DNA of 64,000 nucleotides from an uncultured Victivallales bacterium (lineage in GTDB: Bacteria; Verrucomicrobiota; Lentisphaeria; Victivallales; UBA1829), in NCBI GenBank assembly GCA_934644965.1, contig CAKUDG010000014.1, positions 1 to 64,000 of the forward strand, given 5' to 3'. A program made the position numbers and the translations under genes. Position 1 is the stretch's first letter. Each line of letters begins with the position of its first letter. Positions 44,070 through 53,710 of the stretch are shown in pieces. The notes below the pieces were generated by a model that was not told the origin of the DNA, ran no database searches, and saw only the letters and a list, made by a program, of their open reading frames with translations.

Positions 44070-44723
44070 ATGGATCACTTATTCATCATGCAGCTTTTCA
44101 GGGATCCCGGATTCTTCTTCATGATTGCGCTGATCGTCTCCTTCTCCATCTGTCTGCATGAATATTTCCATGCCTTTGCGGCGTACTGCCTGGGGGACTC
44201 CACGGCGGCGGAGCAGGGGCATTTGACATTGAATCCTCTGAAGCAGATGGGCTGGATGTCTCTTCTGATGTTCGCGGTGGCGGGAATCGCATGGGGTGCG
44301 GTGCCGGTGGGGCCGGAGGTGAGGAACAAGCGCTGGAAGTCGATAATCGTTTCCTTTGCGGGTCCGCTGGCGAATCTCTGTCTTCTGGCGCTCTCCTGGA
44401 TTTTTTTCGGTCTGCTGCTGCATTTCCGGGGTCTGCAGGAGGAAGGAGGACCGGAAAGCAGAATTGCTCTCTTCTTCTTTTATTTCGGAGTGTACAACAC
44501 GGTTCTCTTCCTCCTGAATCTGATCCCGGCTCCGGGATTCGACGGATGGTGGATTTTCACATCGTTCTTTCCCGTCAGGAGAATGCTGAATTCGGAATTT
44601 CAGAAAGGACTTTTCGTCTTTCTGATTTTTCTGGTCTTCGCCGTTTCGGGTTATCTCTTCAAAGCGGGAAGCTATGTGATGACTCTGGCGCCTGCGGTCT
44701 TCGGGATTTTCATTCCATCCTGA
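44070..44723 (+). CDS. Site-2-type (M50) membrane metalloprotease
   Basis: A 217-residue polytopic membrane protein of the compact M50 family. The zinc motif HEYFH lies in the first membrane segment (SICLHEYFHAFAAYCLGD), and the third ligand region is LNLIPAPGFDGW, corresponding to the NPDG motif. No PDZ or CBS domain is attached, as in short environmental S2P homologues. It would cut within membrane-embedded substrates, which are unknown. Start ATG at 44070 follows GGAGG at eight bases. XseA follows 67 bases downstream in the same direction. Confidence 0.88.
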   Translation: MDHLFIMQLFRDPGFFFMIALIVSFSICLHEYFHAFAAYCLGDSTAAEQGHLTLNPLKQMGWMSLLMFAVAGIAWGAVPVGPEVRNKRWKSIIVSFAGPLANLCLLALSWIFFGLLLHFRGLQEEGGPESRIALFFFYFGVYNTVLFLLNLIPAPGFDGWWIFTSFFPVRRMLNSEFQKGLFVFLIFLVFAVSGYLFKAGSYVMTLAPAVFGIFIPS

Positions 44724-44790
44724 TCCGGAGGGGGAAGCCGGGGCGGAAGATTTCCAATACAATCACACAGAAATTAAAGAAAACAACTCC

Positions 44791-46032
44791 ATGACACTCA
44801 GCAGCGGGAAAAGAGAGATCTGGACAGTAAGCGAAGCCAACGCAGTCCTGCGCGACCTGATCGAAGGCAGCCTGAACCCGGTCTGGATCACCGGAGAGGC
44901 GGGCAATGTGACCATCCACCGTTCCGGGCACGTCTATATGACCCTCAAGGACCGTGATTCTCAGATCCGGGCCGTCTTCTTCGGAGGAGCCGCCCTCTGC
45001 CGGAAACTCCAGCTGAAGGAAGGTGCAAAAGTCGAAGCCTTCGGCAAACTCGGAGTCTATCCCGCACGCGGGGAATACCAGCTCAACATCCGGATCCTCC
45101 AGCCCTGCGGACTCGGAGAACTCCAGCAGCGTTTCGAAGAGCTGAAACGAAAACTTGCCGCCAAGAGCTTCTTCGACACGGAACGGAAAAAACCCCTCCC
45201 GTTTCTGCCGGAACGCATCGGGGTGGTGACCTCTCCTTCCGGAACAGCCCTGAAGGATTTCCTCAAGATCGCCCTCACCCGTTTTCCCGGTCTGACGGTC
45301 CGGATTTACCCGGCTCCCGTCCAGGGCAGAGGAGCCGAACGGAAGCTGGCGGAGGGAATCCGTTTTTTCAACAGATGCGCCGATGTCGACGTGATTGTCC
45401 TGACCCGCGGAGGAGGATCCCTGGAGGATCTCTGGCCGTTCAACGAGGAAGTCCTCGCGAAAGCGGTTTTTGAAAGCCGCATTCCCGTCGTGAGCGCGGT
45501 CGGACATGAGATCGACTTCTCCATCTCGGACTTCACCGCCGATTTCAGAGCCCCGACTCCTTCGGGCGCGGCGGAAGCCATCGTCCCAGTGGAGTCGGAA
45601 CTCCGGGATACGCTGGATTCCCTCAGAAAAAGAATGGAGGGGGCCGCCAGTCTCGCCTGTGAACGCGCGGACGGGCGGCTCAAACGAGCCATGACAAGCC
45701 GCATCTTCCGCGATTCCGCCTGCCTCGTCATGGAAAAATCCCAGAAAATCGACTTCCTGATCCGGGACGCCGAACTCCTGCTGCAGAAAAAGCTGATCGA
45801 TTCGGAACACCGCCTTGAACAGCTCGAATCCAGTCTCCGCGCATTGAGTCCAGCCGGGGTCCTTCAGCGCGGATATGCCATTCTCCTGGACCGCAATTCA
45901 GGGAAACCTGTCGTATCCGCAGTGAAGGCGGGGAAAGGAGTGCGGATGAAGGCTGTGCTTGCGGACGGAGTCATCGGAATCCTCTCGGAAGGACCGGAGG
46001 AAACGTCTCCCGGGGACAACAGGAATGCCTGA
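44791..46032 (+). CDS. xseA: Exodeoxyribonuclease VII large subunit
   Basis: A 413-residue large subunit of exonuclease VII, which degrades single-stranded DNA from both ends. The N-terminal OB-fold reads WTVSEANAVLRDLIEGSLNP to HVYMTLKDRDSQIRAVFF; the catalytic domain contains GVVTSPSGTALKDFL, VLTRGGGSLEDLWPFNEE and SAVGHEIDFSISDFTADFRA with PTPSGAAE. The C-terminal coiled-coil (about 260-340) is present and the end RGYAILLDRNSGKPV is typical. The small subunit gene xseB is not adjacent. Ribosome binding is weak (AAAGAAAA). Confidence 0.96.
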   Translation: MTLSSGKREIWTVSEANAVLRDLIEGSLNPVWITGEAGNVTIHRSGHVYMTLKDRDSQIRAVFFGGAALCRKLQLKEGAKVEAFGKLGVYPARGEYQLNIRILQPCGLGELQQRFEELKRKLAAKSFFDTERKKPLPFLPERIGVVTSPSGTALKDFLKIALTRFPGLTVRIYPAPVQGRGAERKLAEGIRFFNRCADVDVIVLTRGGGSLEDLWPFNEEVLAKAVFESRIPVVSAVGHEIDFSISDFTADFRAPTPSGAAEAIVPVESELRDTLDSLRKRMEGAASLACERADGRLKRAMTSRIFRDSACLVMEKSQKIDFLIRDAELLLQKKLIDSEHRLEQLESSLRALSPAGVLQRGYAILLDRNSGKPVVSAVKAGKGVRMKAVLADGVIGILSEGPEETSPGDNRNA

Positions 46033-46198
46033 TTTGTCCCTCCCCGCTCCGCGCGCCGCCGCCGTATAAAACAGGCATACCTTGTACCTTTTCCCTCCGG
46101 ATATTCCTTCCCCGCCGCACCCTGTCGGTCTGCGGGTCTGTTTCAGGCAGGATCACTGGTCTCTGCCGGAATCCCGTGATTCCGCGCGACGTCTGCTG

Positions 46199-49100
46199 TT
46201 AAGGCAGGCTGAATCCGGGAAAGAACTCCCTGCTGAAAAAGAAGGAGCCTGTCTCCCCCGATGGGGATGGAAGAGAAGAAGAAGATTCCTGTTCTTCTTT
46301 TCCTCCGGTCTGCGATCTGCGGTATTCGTCCCCATTGCTTGCCGTCTCGGAGGAGGATGCGGGGGCAGAGGCTGTATTTTTCCCCTCCTGATTATCACTT
46401 TCAGATTCTTCTGCCGCCGTATCTGGGAAGAACTCCTCTCTCAGAAGCTCCCCGTTGATGACCGACCAGGCTCCGGAAAGCAGCGGGACCGTATTCTCCT
46501 TCATGAATTCAAAGGGGAAGCGGCTCAAATCCGCGTGAAGGGAATGAAGAGGTCCTTCAAACAGAAGAGGGAAACGCAGAAGGCCGAAGTGGGTGACCGT
46601 CTCCACACGGGCGGTGTTTGCAAAGGGATTGACCTCTCCGCCGACGATCTCGCTGCGGATGACGGAACCATCCAGACAGACTTCCTGAAAAAAGACTTTT
46701 CCCTGTTCCACGGAAAGCCTCACCGCTCCGTTCCGGAAGGAAATGTCCTGTCTTCCCGCAATCATTTCCTTGACATTCTCCAGAATGCCGGTCAGCCCGT
46801 TCCTGACATTTTCCAGAGGAATGAGAGCAATCAAATCCGGCAGATATTCCATGGGGAGAAGAAGGATTTCCAGCGCCAGGAGCGTGTCTTTGGCGGAGAA
46901 AGGAAACGAAAGCATCCCGAGCGTCATCTCCAGATTTCCCGACAGAGTTTCCTTCAGCAATGCCTCGGAAGCACATTTCCCTTCCAGAGTGCAGCTGAGC
47001 GATTCCACCTCCGCCGTGACCGACTGAATCAGCGGGGTATGACTGAAAACATGAAACAGCGGCGCCAGATGAAGCTGTCCGGAAGAGAGGGTCAGGGAAA
47101 AGGGACAGTCAAGTTCTTTCTCCCCGTAACCAAGCTCTCCTCCAATACTCAGCGGAAAACTCCCGTTCAGCGTCAGGAGAAGTTCCTCTGAAGAAAGGCG
47201 TTTCGAGTTCAGAAGAAGCGTTCCGTTCAACTTGGCGGAGAGTTCATCCGTATAGGTGATGTTTTCCAGATTGAGATTCAGTCTGCTTTGCCAGTTTTTC
47301 TCTTTTTCGTCATGGTGGACGAAAGGCGGCGGAGCCGTCTCTCCCCCTCTCCGTTCCCCGTCTTCCGAAGAAGGGGAGAAATCCTCTGGGAGGAGTCCTT
47401 TTCTTCTGACCCTCTCCTCCCCGGACGCGGATTCAGAAAAAGAATCTGAAGAAGACTTTTCAGAAGAAGCTTCTGAAAAAGAAGAAGAAATGGAAGAAGC
47501 CGGAACGAAGGAAGAAGAGGAAGAGGAAGAGATCGGGAAACATGTCAGGAGCAATTCAAGGTCCATGCAGTCGGAACGAACGCTCAGTTCAGGAGCAGAC
47601 GCACCTGGTGTTTCCGTCTGATTCCCGGCATATCCGATTCCGCCGTCCCAGAAAACGGAGAGGATCTTTTTCTTTGTCTCCCCCTTCTTCTCCTGAAGCG
47701 GCTGCCCCATCCTTCCCGCTGCTAGCGCGGGTCCTCCCGCATCCTCCTGCAATGATGCGGAAAACGGAGCCGGGGAAACAGAGAGAAGAAAGGAGGAATC
47801 CTTCCAGAACAGCCCCTCCGGTTTTTTCGACACATCAAAATGCAGTTCCGACCCGGCGGCATCCGTTCCGGATGCGAAACACAGTTCCCGGAACGTAAAA
47901 TCCCCGGAGAAACGATTGATCCGGGCGGCCGGATCCAGAGTCCAGGCGCCCGTGCCCTGAAGGGAACAGATTCCGGGGATTCCCCTGTCTTCAAAGAGAG
48001 GGAACATGTCTGCGAGAAAAATGCCGGAAAGGGATTCCACATCGGCGTCCAGATGGGAAAGAGCGTCTTCTCCCCGTCTGAGGGGAAGGTGTCCGGAAAG
48101 GGTGAAAGCGGTGTTTCTGTCCGGGAAACGGAAAGAAAGGTGATCGAAAGTCAGTTCCTTTCTGAGAAGCACGTCAAGCGCACCTGCGGTAAAGCAGTCA
48201 CCGAAAGTCCACGGCTTTTCCCTGCGGGTGAAGAATTCGACATTCCTTCCTTCCAGTCCTTCCGAAACAAGTCTGTATTTCCGTTCCCGGAAGTCGGCGG
48301 TCAGTTCCACCCTTCCGGAAACCCTTCCGGAAGAAAAGTGAAACGCCTCTTCATTCCGAACAAACAGCGTATTCCCCCAGACGGGCAGAGAAAGAGAATT
48401 CCCCGTCAGCTCCAGGCAGGGCAGCGAAAGCAGACGCAAGGGCCCGGAAAGAACCCGGACAGGCGACTGAAGTTCCGCCTTCAGGCTCGATCCGTCCCGC
48501 ATCCGGAGAGCCGCCTGCCCGCGGACAACGAGCTCCTTTCCCTTCCCCGGAACCAAGTCAAATGACAGCTTTCCCCCAAAGAGTTCCTCTATTCCAAGTC
48601 TTTCCGGCCACTTTGCCATTCTCCTCCCCCGCAGCTTTCCCCCCGCACGGCTCAGAAGCGCCGACAGCATCTCCGCATTCATTCTGCGGATTTCCACACT
48701 GCCGGATTCCATGGAAAACGGCAGGGAAAAAGTCCCTTCCGCCCGGAGATCCAGCACCTGCGCCTCCCCGTCCGTTCCTCCTCCTCCGCCGCCCCCGCTC
48801 ACGGTCAGTGACGGAATCCGGAAACGCTTCCCATCCTTGAGCAGAGTCCAGTCCACTCGAAGCGGTGTCGCCGTTTTTTTCTCTCCGCTTCCTTTTTTTC
48901 CGGCGGCGCCGCCGGGAGGAGAGGAAGAGGCGACAGCCCCCGCAGGAAAATCCTCCGGAGCGGAAGCGCCCTCTGATCCTGACGGAAAAAAGAAAAAGGG
49001 GAAATTCAGAACGGCTTTCAACGTTCCCGATTCGCCCGCATTCCTGCTTTCAGCCTGGAAATCCGCGGAAAACCGGGGAATATCCTTCATGATTCCGGCG

Positions 49101-51106
49101 AATTGTTCCGCCTTTTTTCCCAGGAGGATGCGGGAGAAGCGGGCGGGATTCCCGAGAAGAGCCCCTTCCCATGCGGCCCGCCGCGTTCTCAGGGAATACG
49201 CTCCTTCGATTCTCAGATCCAGAATATGCTCCTCTTCCTCCGCAGAGCGGGAAAAAATGCGTGACGGAAGGACTTTGATTTCACGCAGGGATGGATCGCT
49301 CTGCAGACGGAATGTGCCTTCGGTATCGTTCCGGGCAAGAACTCCCGGGATGGAAAAAGCTGTGATTTTCCAGTTTCCCTCCGCTTCCAATCTTCCGTTC
49401 CCGGAAGTCTGGAGAAGGGCGGCTGCGCTCAGAGAACCCGAAAAACGGGCTGGAAGCTTCCCTTCCTTCTGAGACATCAGCCCGGAAAGCGTTTCGAGCT
49501 TCCATCCGGCAAGCGTCAGTTCCATGCCTGCATTTCCGGCGTCGAAGCGGATTCCGCCGGATTCGGAAAGTTCAAACCCGGCCTTTCCCCGACTGCGCAT
49601 GTGCAGGCGCGTTTCTCCTCTATCCGCGGAAAGATCCAGAAAGCACTCTCCGAGGGTCCCTTCCCGCCGGCGGAAGGAATATTCCACATTCTGTTCCGAT
49701 TTCAGAAGAAGATCCCGGAAAACGGCGTCCCGGAGGAGGAGAGTCTCCGCGGAAGCGGAAAATCCGCTCCGGCAGGAAACGTCAAGATCTCTCACGGAAA
49801 CGGCGGCTTCCCATTTTCCGGAAAGATTCCGCGGGTCCGTGCGGAAACGGCTCAGAACGGGAAGAAAATAGAGATGAGGAGAATCCATGACGGCCTCCAG
49901 ACGAAAATCGGCATCGAAAGTCTGCGGATGGAAAGACCCGCTCACGGAAACGTGCAAACTTTCCTCTCCGTCCCGGGACTCCTTGAAAAGAAAACGGGAC
50001 AATTCCACGCGTCCCGTCTCCGGGTTGTAAGCTCCCTCCGCATCCAGCGTGAGGCTGAGAAGGCTCAGGTCATACGGTCCCGCCTTTCCCTCCGGAGATT
50101 CCAGCCGGAGCCTCAGATGACCTTCTCTCGGCACCAGATTTTCCCCCGTCACATATTCCGCAGAAAGTTCCAGAGGAAGATCTTCCAGATCCATCCCTTC
50201 CTGTTCCCAGCGGAGGGAACCTTTCAGGAACAATTCGTGCCTCTCTCCCGGACTCCATCCCCCGCTCCGGAAACTGTCCACGGAAAAACAGATCCGTCTT
50301 TCCTCCTCCTTTTTCTTTCCCTTTTTCCGGCGGCTTTCTCTTTCTCCAGAAACAAGAAGAGACTCATCCTGCCACTCAAAAACGGAATCCCGGAGAGTGA
50401 GAGGACCTGTTTTCCAGCGGGAAATCAAGTGCAGCAGCAAAGGAATTTTCCCGAATCGTTTCCCTTCTTCACCGCAGAAAGCGTCCTCCCCGTTTTTTCC
50501 GCCGCGGGCATCCGGGAGGTCCCTTTCCGAAGCATCAGCCCCTCTTTCCGGACTCTTCCTTCGCTGAAGGAAATACAGTCCTTCGGCATCGACGGAATGC
50601 AGTCCGGCACGTCCGGAAAGAAGCGCCGGAATCTGAAAAGCCAGCAACACATTGCGGACCGAAAATTCAAAGGATTTTCCTTTCCCAAGGGATCCCGATC
50701 CCCTCAGACCGGAAACCCGGAAACGTCCGCGAATCGGAGACAGCTCCGCATCCTCCGCCGAAAGTTCCACTCCTGTCGCCGCGGAAAGCAGCGGAAGCCA
50801 GCAGAAACACAGCATCGGCGACGAAAGCAGAACAAAATACAAACAGACCAGCAGAACAGTGAATGTGCTCAGACAAAAGATAAAACGTCTTCCCCTCCTC
50901 CTCCGGGACGGCCTGCCCTCCTGCGGCGGATCACTCCGCTGCAAAAGACCGGATTCCCGGGACCGTAAATCTGACGCCTGAGACAAAGCTGACGGCTGAG
51001 ACACATCTGACGGCAGGGACAATTGCCGTTCCCTTATTCCCGTCTCTGCCCCGTTCTCATCGTTTCCATGATTTCTGCTGTGTTTTCTTCCGCGTCTTCC
51101 GGTCAT
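46199..51106 (-). CDS. Very large AsmA/TamB-like envelope protein
   Basis: About 1635 residues. A basic, Ser/Gln-rich cytoplasmic tail of 70 residues leads to one membrane helix (FIFCLSTFTVLLVCLYFVLL), then a long periplasmic region of beta-strand-rich repeats such as DLRIEGAYSLRTRRAAWEG and LSGNLEMTLGMLSFPF. The C-terminal 250 residues resemble the AsmA/TamB end (VRLSVEQGKVFFQEVCLDGS, then FGLLRFPLLFEG). Such proteins form hydrophobic grooves for lipid transport between membranes. Low-complexity Ser and Glu stretches (SSSSSSFVPASSISSS) interrupt it. ATG at 51106 has GGAAGAG before it; an upstream in-frame ATG at 51301 would add 65 residues. Specific subfamily is not certain. Confidence 0.75.
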   Translation of the reverse strand: MTGRRGRKHSRNHGNDENGAETGIRERQLSLPSDVSQPSALSQASDLRSRESGLLQRSDPPQEGRPSRRRRGRRFIFCLSTFTVLLVCLYFVLLSSPMLCFCWLPLLSAATGVELSAEDAELSPIRGRFRVSGLRGSGSLGKGKSFEFSVRNVLLAFQIPALLSGRAGLHSVDAEGLYFLQRRKSPERGADASERDLPDARGGKNGEDAFCGEEGKRFGKIPLLLHLISRWKTGPLTLRDSVFEWQDESLLVSGERESRRKKGKKKEEERRICFSVDSFRSGGWSPGERHELFLKGSLRWEQEGMDLEDLPLELSAEYVTGENLVPREGHLRLRLESPEGKAGPYDLSLLSLTLDAEGAYNPETGRVELSRFLFKESRDGEESLHVSVSGSFHPQTFDADFRLEAVMDSPHLYFLPVLSRFRTDPRNLSGKWEAAVSVRDLDVSCRSGFSASAETLLLRDAVFRDLLLKSEQNVEYSFRRREGTLGECFLDLSADRGETRLHMRSRGKAGFELSESGGIRFDAGNAGMELTLAGWKLETLSGLMSQKEGKLPARFSGSLSAAALLQTSGNGRLEAEGNWKITAFSIPGVLARNDTEGTFRLQSDPSLREIKVLPSRIFSRSAEEEEHILDLRIEGAYSLRTRRAAWEGALLGNPARFSRILLGKKAEQFAGIMKDIPRFSADFQAESRNAGESGTLKAVLNFPFFFFPSGSEGASAPEDFPAGAVASSSPPGGAAGKKGSGEKKTATPLRVDWTLLKDGKRFRIPSLTVSGGGGGGGTDGEAQVLDLRAEGTFSLPFSMESGSVEIRRMNAEMLSALLSRAGGKLRGRRMAKWPERLGIEELFGGKLSFDLVPGKGKELVVRGQAALRMRDGSSLKAELQSPVRVLSGPLRLLSLPCLELTGNSLSLPVWGNTLFVRNEEAFHFSSGRVSGRVELTADFRERKYRLVSEGLEGRNVEFFTRREKPWTFGDCFTAGALDVLLRKELTFDHLSFRFPDRNTAFTLSGHLPLRRGEDALSHLDADVESLSGIFLADMFPLFEDRGIPGICSLQGTGAWTLDPAARINRFSGDFTFRELCFASGTDAAGSELHFDVSKKPEGLFWKDSSFLLSVSPAPFSASLQEDAGGPALAAGRMGQPLQEKKGETKKKILSVFWDGGIGYAGNQTETPGASAPELSVRSDCMDLELLLTCFPISSSSSSSFVPASSISSSFSEASSEKSSSDSFSESASGEERVRRKGLLPEDFSPSSEDGERRGGETAPPPFVHHDEKEKNWQSRLNLNLENITYTDELSAKLNGTLLLNSKRLSSEELLLTLNGSFPLSIGGELGYGEKELDCPFSLTLSSGQLHLAPLFHVFSHTPLIQSVTAEVESLSCTLEGKCASEALLKETLSGNLEMTLGMLSFPFSAKDTLLALEILLLPMEYLPDLIALIPLENVRNGLTGILENVKEMIAGRQDISFRNGAVRLSVEQGKVFFQEVCLDGSVIRSEIVGGEVNPFANTARVETVTHFGLLRFPLLFEGPLHSLHADLSRFPFEFMKENTVPLLSGAWSVINGELLREEFFPDTAAEESESDNQEGKNTASAPASSSETASNGDEYRRSQTGGKEEQESSSSLPSPSGETGSFFFSREFFPGFSLP

Positions 51107-51435
51107 CTCTTCCTGATCTTTGTTTTCACATTTCACATCCACAATTTCACATCGCGCGCTTTCTTCAAGCCCGGGGCGATTGCGCGTTGGGTTCTCCTCT
51201 CCCCGATGCAGAGGAGGAGTCCGGATTCTGCGCGAGTACCCCCAGTCCGGCATTTCCGCTTTTCCGGCCGTCATCACTACAGACGGCGGAAGCGGTTTCA
51301 AAAAGCAGTTTGCCTAATTTGCCCCCGTCCAGCGGGAATGTCAAACAAAAGTACGGAGAAGCGCCTTGTATTTCCTCCTTTTGCTTTCTACATTATCCCC
51401 GAGATCATCACCATGGAGACACGGAAGAATCCCCC
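51107..51435. other. Divergent control region between the AsmA-like and PocR-AraC genes
   Basis: The promoter at 51366-51394 drives the regulator. A short frame METRKNPP (51412-51438) begins after the predicted transcription start and its stop overlaps the regulator start codon; it has no good ribosome binding site. Confidence 0.45.
51366..51394 (+). promoter_or_regulatory. Promoter of the PocR-AraC regulator
   Basis: TTGTAT at 51366-51371, a 17-base spacer and TACATT at 51389-51394, followed by ATCCCC. Leader about 35 bases. Confidence 0.5.
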
Positions 51436-52350
51436 ATGAAACTGAATCAGCTTCTCCGACACATGGAATCGACCACGGGAGCATCCATCTTCCTTCACAT
51501 TCTGCACCCGGCCTTCCTGGATTGCGAAGCGCTGCATCTGGCTCCGGACCAGTATATCCATCACGGACCGTTCTGCCGCGCTGTGAAACTGAGCGGACAT
51601 TTTGCCGAATGCTGCGCCAGCAAAGACAAAACTGTCTGGGATGCGAGGGAAGGAAAGGCGTTTGAACGGATCTGCCCCTTCGGACTCTGGGAACTGGTCA
51701 CCCCCTTTTTCCACCGGGAGGACCTGGCCGCGGTGCTCTACATGGGCCATCTCCGAAAAAAAAACGGCAGCGGCGGAGACGGCAATACGGAAAGTGAAGG
51801 GAAGGTGAATGCAGAAGGAACGTTTCCCGGCGGGACAGAAGGAATCCATGTCCCCCTCCTGACAGAGGAACTCCGGCAGCGTTTGTATGAATACAGCCGT
51901 TTCCTGACGGAATTCCTGCATCTGGAAATCGATCTCTGGATCCTTTCCGGCGGTATGAACGGAAAAAAACGCGGCGAAAATTATTACTGCGAATGCACCC
52001 GGCGTTTCATCGACTGCAATTTCACGGAAAACGTCTCCATGACGGAACTTGCGGAAATGCTGCGCGTCCACCCCGGCTATCTCGGGGAACTCCTCAAAAA
52101 GCATTGCGGGAAAAGCTTCCGCCGCATGCTTGCCGAACGGCGCATTCATGAGTCCCAGGTCTATTTAAGGCTTCACAGACACCTGAGCATCGCACAGGTC
52201 GCCGGACTCTGCGGATTCGACGACAGCAACTACTTTTCCCAGGTCTTCCGCAGAATCACCGGCTGCACTCCACGCGAATATCAGAAATTCTCCCCGAAAA
52301 CGGGTGCTTCCTCTCCCGGAGAAGGAGCCGGAAGAATCTGCCAGACCTGA
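51436..52350 (+). CDS. AraC-family transcription regulator with PocR-like sensor domain
   Basis: A 304-residue regulator. The N-terminal 160 residues resemble a PocR ligand-sensing domain: HHGPFCRAVKLSGHFAECCA followed by CPFGLWELVTPFFHREDLAA and YMGHLRKK, with a cysteine cluster (Cys near 39, 53, 54, 77). The C-terminal 100 residues hold two helix-turn-helix units, SMTELAEMLRVHPGYLGELL and SIAQVAGLCGFDDSNYFSQV, ending in the AraC signature FRRITGCTPREYQK. Such regulators control sugar or diol use in Lentisphaerota; no target operon is adjacent in the same direction. It is divergent from the AsmA-like gene. ATG at 51436 starts the domain. Confidence 0.87.
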   Translation: MKLNQLLRHMESTTGASIFLHILHPAFLDCEALHLAPDQYIHHGPFCRAVKLSGHFAECCASKDKTVWDAREGKAFERICPFGLWELVTPFFHREDLAAVLYMGHLRKKNGSGGDGNTESEGKVNAEGTFPGGTEGIHVPLLTEELRQRLYEYSRFLTEFLHLEIDLWILSGGMNGKKRGENYYCECTRRFIDCNFTENVSMTELAEMLRVHPGYLGELLKKHCGKSFRRMLAERRIHESQVYLRLHRHLSIAQVAGLCGFDDSNYFSQVFRRITGCTPREYQKFSPKTGASSPGEGAGRICQT

Positions 52351-52489
52351 TTTTCTCTTTTTCTCCCGGCACAGCACAGTATCCCCAGACTTCCTTTTTT
52401 CAACGGGGAAGGGAAGACACCCCCCCTCGCCCGGAAGGAAATGAATCCTGCGGAGGGGAGGAAGAAGGGGACTGCGGGGCGGCACCGCC

Positions 52490-53710
52490 TCAGCGGCGGG
52501 AAGCGGGGAAAGAAGAACGCCTTGCATTCCGGGGATCTCCGGGCTTCAGCACCTCACAGGTCACCACGATGTCGGTCAGCGAAAAGCCGAAACCCGAACG
52601 GAAAAGAAGCGGATCGAACAATTCCGAAAGCCCCCCATGCTTTCCTTCAAGAACCGATCCCAGATAAACAGGCTGCCCCTCCCGGACCACCACGGTGCTT
52701 GCCAGAGACTGGACTTTCACGGAACACTCCTTCCCCGTCCCGGGATCCAGATACGTCAAGGAAGGATACAATTCAAGCGTCACGTTTCCGGTCGTCTCGT
52801 TGTAAAAAGGACGGATCATCAGACGGGCGCCGACATCCAGCATCCGCAGATTCTCCAGTCCGTTTCTCTGAACAATCAGGATCCGATCCCCCGCGGCAAT
52901 CAGCAGATCCGGCACCAGAGTCTGGGCCTGAAGCCATGCGGGATCCACAATGGTTTCTCCTTTCCAGAGCGTCGCCGGGAGTCCGTTACTCGTCATCAGC
53001 ATCATGGAGTTGGCCGAAAGCGTCCCCCCGCCCAGGCGTTTCAGAGAAAAATCGGGCTTCTTCCCCGGTGGCGGAGCAGGGACATGCCCACCCCACGCCG
53101 CAGCAGCCCCCCCGGAGGAAGGGAAAAAACGCCGGACCGTTGCAGAATCCCCCGGGAAATCCGGTTTCCGCTGAATCGGCAGAGAAGAAAACACATCCCT
53201 CCCAGGAGGAGGGCGGCGCGGAAAGAGGTGCTCCCCGGCAGGAGGCCGCAGGAGAAGTCCGCCTCCGGAAACAGCGGACGCTCCGTTGAAATCCACCGTC
53301 ACACGAATATTGTATTCCTCCGGCTGCGCAGAGCGGATGAAGCCGGAAATCTGTTCAATCACTGCAGGAACATCATAGACCAGGACCGATTCCCTTGCCT
53401 TCTCATACACCAGGATTCCGCCGTCCCGGGAAAGCCAGGGGCGGCAGATGCTGTCGACCGTTTCATAACTCAGCTGTCCCAGCGGAAGGAAACGGTAGAT
53501 TTTCTCCTGAGCAACGTCTCCCACGCGGCTGCGGCCGACCCGCCGCACTTTCACGGACGGGCGCTTCTCCGCCTTCCCTCCCCCGCCGTCCCCCTTCTCC
53601 GGCACGGCGCTTCCGGACTCCGCTGCGGCGGCCGCTGGAAAAGCGGAAAAAAAAGCGGCAGATACGGCGCAGAAAAAACAAAATATCCCCGCCAGACAAC
53701 GCTTCTTCAT
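52490..53710 (-). CDS. Small secretin-like outer-membrane protein
   Basis: A 406-residue exported protein. Signal peptide MKKRCLAGIFCFFCAVSAAF ends in an alanine run (AAAAAES). An N-domain like the secretin N0/N1 domain follows (YETVDSICRPWLSRDGGILV and VYDVPAVIEQISGFI), then a Pro/Gly-rich linker, then a secretin-like part: LQAQTLVPDLLIAAGDRILI, MLDVGARLMIRPFYNETTGN, VTLELYPSLTYLD and VVVREGQPVYLGS. This is shorter than GspD or PilQ. An upstream in-frame ATG at 53761 would add 17 residues before the signal peptide. Neighbours are not secretion genes. It may work with the pseudopilin elsewhere in the window. Confidence 0.7.
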   Translation of the reverse strand: MKKRCLAGIFCFFCAVSAAFFSAFPAAAAAESGSAVPEKGDGGGGKAEKRPSVKVRRVGRSRVGDVAQEKIYRFLPLGQLSYETVDSICRPWLSRDGGILVYEKARESVLVYDVPAVIEQISGFIRSAQPEEYNIRVTVDFNGASAVSGGGLLLRPPAGEHLFPRRPPPGRDVFSSLPIQRKPDFPGDSATVRRFFPSSGGAAAAWGGHVPAPPPGKKPDFSLKRLGGGTLSANSMMLMTSNGLPATLWKGETIVDPAWLQAQTLVPDLLIAAGDRILIVQRNGLENLRMLDVGARLMIRPFYNETTGNVTLELYPSLTYLDPGTGKECSVKVQSLASTVVVREGQPVYLGSVLEGKHGGLSELFDPLLFRSGFGFSLTDIVVTCEVLKPGDPRNARRSSFPASRR

